In this document: one piece after another, positions 58,121-64,000 of the stretch
Layout: the number at the start of each line of letters is the position of its first letter
How positions within the stretch are numbered: position 1 is the stretch's first letter
NCBI GenBank assembly: GCA_903813345.2
Contig: CAIIXF020000006.1
Span: 30,858,024-30,922,023 of the forward strand
Direction of reading: 5' to 3'
Source of the DNA: Owenia fusiformis
Lineage: Eukaryota > Annelida > Polychaeta > Sabellida > Oweniidae
Length of the DNA stretch: 64,000 nt
The notes under the pieces: generated by a model
What the model saw: the letters and a program-made list of their open reading frames with translations, nothing else
Told to the model about the DNA's origin: nothing
Databases searched by the model: none
Program-made: the position numbers and the translations under genes

Positions 58121-60063
58121 GCTTTGAACCTGGTTGTAAAGTTGAAGATAAACGAGAAAGGGTGTCGACTTTTGGCAATCAACCGAAGATACCTCAAGAA
58201 AAGCCTGAGATTGCCGAAGATTGCCGAAGCTTTTCTTTGCAAACGGAGTTGGCCGAGGGTACAACGAATGTGAAGAGGACGTCTCCAATTGGTCAAAAAT
58301 AGAGGCTCGGCATTCTCCGTCAGATTGAATCGGCAAAATTCGGTTGTAAGGCTTACCTTCGGTTGTATGGCTTACCTTCGGCTGCATTGCCCAACCTCGA
58401 TTGATTGGAAAAGATGCTGTCCTAAACGAGAAAGTTCAAGGGGTAACCGGACAACTCATCCCTGGACATCCCCTAGATTTACGCGAGTCTCTAGCCAAAT
58501 TACTTGGCTAGAAGACCTAGCATGTGGACCACCGTGCACTAGTAAAAATGATCATTCAGAGTAAAAATAAAGTTATGTGTTATTTTAAAAATCATAATGA
58601 TTGCAAGCTTTCGTCTAAAATTAAATCTCCAAGAAAAATGGCGAATGTTCAACGATAATGACAAAAACTGGACGAACATGTCGTTATGTCTGACATAATA
58701 GCTGGCTGTAAATTCAAAGTATCGATCTAAAAGACTTGAACTAATACACTGATCACTTCCTGTGTTTTGAAAGTTTTTGTGAGGTAACAAGACCAAAATT
58801 GGCAATTCAAATTGTGAAGTGAAAAAATGGCAGCTGGTTGATTTCAAATTTTATGATCATGACATGCCTCTTATAAGGCAGAACAAAACATACAGGGATT
58901 TATGCATGGCGTAAGGCTGCAATATAATGGAAGCCTTAGACTAAGGTAACCTTAGATAACTTATCCCCTGGACAACTTATCTCCTGGACAACTCATCCCC
59001 TTGACAACTCATCCACACAAAGCTAAATTGTTAAGTATTTCTAATAAAGAAGTATTAAATAGATATACCTTTGATCATTCAAAATATTATTTTTCACTTT
59101 ATTTACACAAAATTATGAAAGTACTTATTTGATATCAGTCAAACGGTGCCAGTAAAACTCCCCATCTCTTGTCCTTATGACATGACTCAATATTTCGTGA
59201 CAAAAAATAAGGGTTTCTTTCTGCATAACTTGGAAACTATATGAGCTTTAGTAACTTCATCTGTGAATGCTGTGAAAGAATAATCTTTGAATTAAAGAAT
59301 ATTTGAGCTATGAACAACAAACATATTTATGACATCAAAGGAGCTTCTTTAATCAATGTTTTTTTGTTTTTTTTAGTTTTAGAAAATATATCTTTATTTC
59401 AAAATCACAAAAGGTAATGAAAATGTACATGGGTGGGTTGACACTTTTAGCAAGTGTTACTTCCCAATATTCAAAATAATCATAAGTGACTTCTTTAGCT
59501 ATAAGTAAGTTTTTTCTCTTTAATTGTCACAGGCTTGTGTGTCAGTGTCCCATATGGTGGCATTGATGAAACTGATTGTTTCATGAACATTTACTTTTCC
59601 GCTTCATTACATTTAACCAGATCCATCCTAGTATATATGCCAGGTGGAATGCTTTGGTATAACTAGCTGGATATAACAGTATGGTACATTCCGAGAAACT
59701 TCAATCTGATATTCATCACATCGATCTATTTTTCGTAGTCTTGCTTCAAGATTGTGGACACCCCCCCCCCCTCGTAGTCTTGCTTCCCCCCCCCCTGGAC
59801 AGCCATTTGATTTTTTTCTCTACTCTGACTTTCACATCTGCTTGATCGAGTGTAAGATCAAAACAATTTTAAATATAAATTGGATTTATGACTACGAACC
59901 GGTCTATGACAAAGCATTTTGGACTAAAATTATCTGTCTACAGCTGTCTGTTTTGACTACGACAGATCGAGGGTGTGTGACGTTCTGACACCAGCGTTTC
60001 TGTATATAGAACTTTGACATCATCTTGATCAAAAGACAACATCCATAATTAGCATACATTGAA

Positions 60064-60915
60064 CAGAGATCACGATAGTTGAAAAAACTTGTTAGCCATT
60101 GTGGCTAAATCTTTCAAAATTTTATATGAATTAGCCATTTTGAAAAACCGTAAAAAAGGGAATTCGCAATAGAGGTGTCACGGTCCAAGAAAATTTCAGT
60201 ACGGTACGGAACAGTACAAATGGTCTCAACACGTTACTTTCGGGACGGGACGGGACAGAACATTAAAAATGATGCAATGTCTGATGATGACAGTTTCACT
60301 TTCAGTTTCACTTTTCAAAATCATATTCAGAAATAAAAAAACGTCCATTAAAATTGAATGTAAAGCATCTGCCGCGAATGTGATCGGCATTTCACATAGT
60401 CTGCACGGTGTAATATCACCAATTCGTTTACCTTGTGATATCGGAGTCCAAAAATACTTCCAAACTGCCGACTTTTTCGACTTAGATGCCGGCTCGATTT
60501 TTCAATTTCTTTCCTACATCCGGCATACTGATAATGCACACGATTTGCGAAAACGATGAAGAAATTTACGAACAAGCATTACCATCTACCTGAAATCGCG
60601 TAACACTTTTCAATGCAAAGAAGTGTAATCTAGGTACGAGGTAAGTGAAAATATTTAATTTTTCAGAACGAAATCGGAGGTGTTCCTCGCTATTTATACA
60701 CGTTTTTATGCATTTTAGGGAAGGAATCTATGTACCGATATTAACCCTTTCTGTCCCATGTCCCGAACCGAAGCATCTGGACCGAAATTCGGTCCAATAT
60801 CGGGAAACCGTGACACCTCTAATTCGCCATAACTGCGAAATACCTTTACATATTTTTCGCCAGCTCTTTCGAAAATTCGCAATTGGCGAATGGCGAACGT
60901 CTACCGTGATCTCTG
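60064..60915. mobile_element. Outer transposon of a nested pair, CAGAGATCACG ends
   Basis: CAGAGATCACGATAG and CTACCGTGATCTCTG are inverted ends, with CATTGAA duplicated on both sides (60057-60063, 60916-60922). Without the inner insertion it would be about 200 bp, like the CAGTGATCTCC-ended MITE at 34091-34295. Confidence 0.8.
60170..60821. mobile_element. Inner hAT-type MITE, 652 bp, nested in 60064-60915
   Basis: TAGAGGTGTCACGGT and ACCGTGACACCTCTA are inverted ends with 8-bp flanks ATTCGCAA and ATTCGCCA (7 of 8 match). Interior has words such as GTACGGTACGGAAC and CGGGACGGGACGGGAC. Frames inside (60269-60559, 60348-60575) are not recognised as proteins. Confidence 0.8.
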
Positions 60916-61441
60916 CATTGAAATACGATTGCCACCCAAAGATTTATTTATTTATACTCAATAACCTCTTCAAGTATGTTGGCCCATCACCAAAGCAGTT
61001 GTATTTGTACATATACAGTGATACCTGTCTTTAATCAATGTTAATATACTATTGATTCATTGTGGACTATTTTGAGACAATATTAGTTTAGTATGAGGTG
61101 GAAAGTAGTGACTTCTAGATATATCGAGAGAATGCATCGATTTACATAATGTACATGTTTATGAAAAGCATTGATATTCACTGGTCGAATGTATGAGAAT
61201 TGTCAATCACTTGTCAGTGAGGTAGTTTATTTAATTTATCACGTGACGTTTATGTGAAAAAATCTACCTGCGCCCATTGAAAATTAACAATTGAATTATT
61301 AACTTACATATTACCATATATATTTCTGTGTGTGTGCATTTATGTACAAATCTGGTATAAAATGCATGCAATTAGAATAACAGTGAAGTTATACCATTTG
61401 TCTAAATACATATAGAGTAATCACCCTTTGCATGTTTTCAG

Positions 61442-63820
<2,379 letters not shown>

Positions 63821-64000
63821 TGACCACATTTAAAAATGATACAGGGTACGGTTAAGTTGCAAATGGAGCGGGTATTCTCTATCTTTGTCCATTGGGCTTT
63901 TCTGGTAATAATACGTTGCAAACTGCTCGATGAATCTATACAATGTATAGTAGAACACTTGGAATATGTGTAAAATCTAGTATACATTCAGAACTATGGA

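Larger units (their letters stand above)
57200..61441. other. Upstream of YIPF3
   Basis: Contains the promoter-like cluster at 57919-58120, short GGACAACTCATCC repeats at 58446-58470 and 58960-59015, C-runs at 59760-59795 and the nested transposons at 60064-60915. Frames of 90-130 codons here (58024, 58539, 60645) are unrecognised. Confidence 0.5.

Noticed and set aside
58024-58387. Overlapping frames of 92 and 116 codons on both strands
   Set aside because: Open on both strands through short direct repeats (GCCGAAGATT, GGCTTACCTTCGG); no domain recognised.
60645-61034. 129-codon frame
   Set aside because: Crosses the right ends of both nested transposons, so it is a chance frame.

Overview
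This is a window of animal nuclear DNA: AT-rich, gene-poor, full of introns and crowded with short non-autonomous DNA transposons, fold-back elements and minisatellites. Frequent TACATGTA-like words and several repeat styles (a GCTCACACAGT-ended repeat, CAGGGTG-ended repeats) suggest a marine lophotrochozoan, most likely a mollusc. That is an inference from style, not a match to a named species. A 500-N assembly gap lies at 31001-31500.

Four protein-coding genes can be supported. (1) A single-exon gene at 22249-23136 (+) encodes a 295-residue protein with a C-terminal alpha-crystallin (HSP20-like) domain and a long disordered N-terminal part. (2) IMMP1L, the catalytic subunit 1 of the mitochondrial inner membrane peptidase, is complete in four coding exons at 39559-43020 (+). 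(3) RFWD3, a RING/WD40 E3 ubiquitin ligase, is complete in twelve coding exons on the minus strand (start 53030, stop 45034). It is convergent with IMMP1L. (4) YIPF3 begins at 61442 (+); four coding exons are present and the rest lies beyond the right edge. All exon phases of the three spliced genes agree. No pathway links the genes; they are ordinary housekeeping or stress genes.

Layout: 1-22 kb is intergenic and holds a tandem pair of 1.1-kb Harbinger-type elements, a 1.6-kb inverted-repeat element with a small Cys-rich reading frame, several TA-flanked inverted-repeat elements and a 1.1-kb minisatellite. The HSP20-like gene sits at 22 kb. From 23 to 37 kb there is no recognised gene, but there are repeat families, the assembly gap, a 1-kb fold-back element and two promoter-like motif clusters. 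From 39 to 53 kb lie IMMP1L and RFWD3. From 53 to 61 kb is intergenic DNA with probable promoters and more inverted-repeat elements, one nested inside another.

The most striking observation is that four minisatellite arrays (three in RFWD3, one in IMMP1L) each start exactly at an exon-intron boundary. Each has a repeat unit that copies that boundary, so each authentic splice site is followed or preceded on its intron side by 3 to about 20 decoy copies of itself. The HSP20-like gene, the repeats and the splice junctions are read directly from sequence. Family names rest on recognised motifs, and I had no database search.
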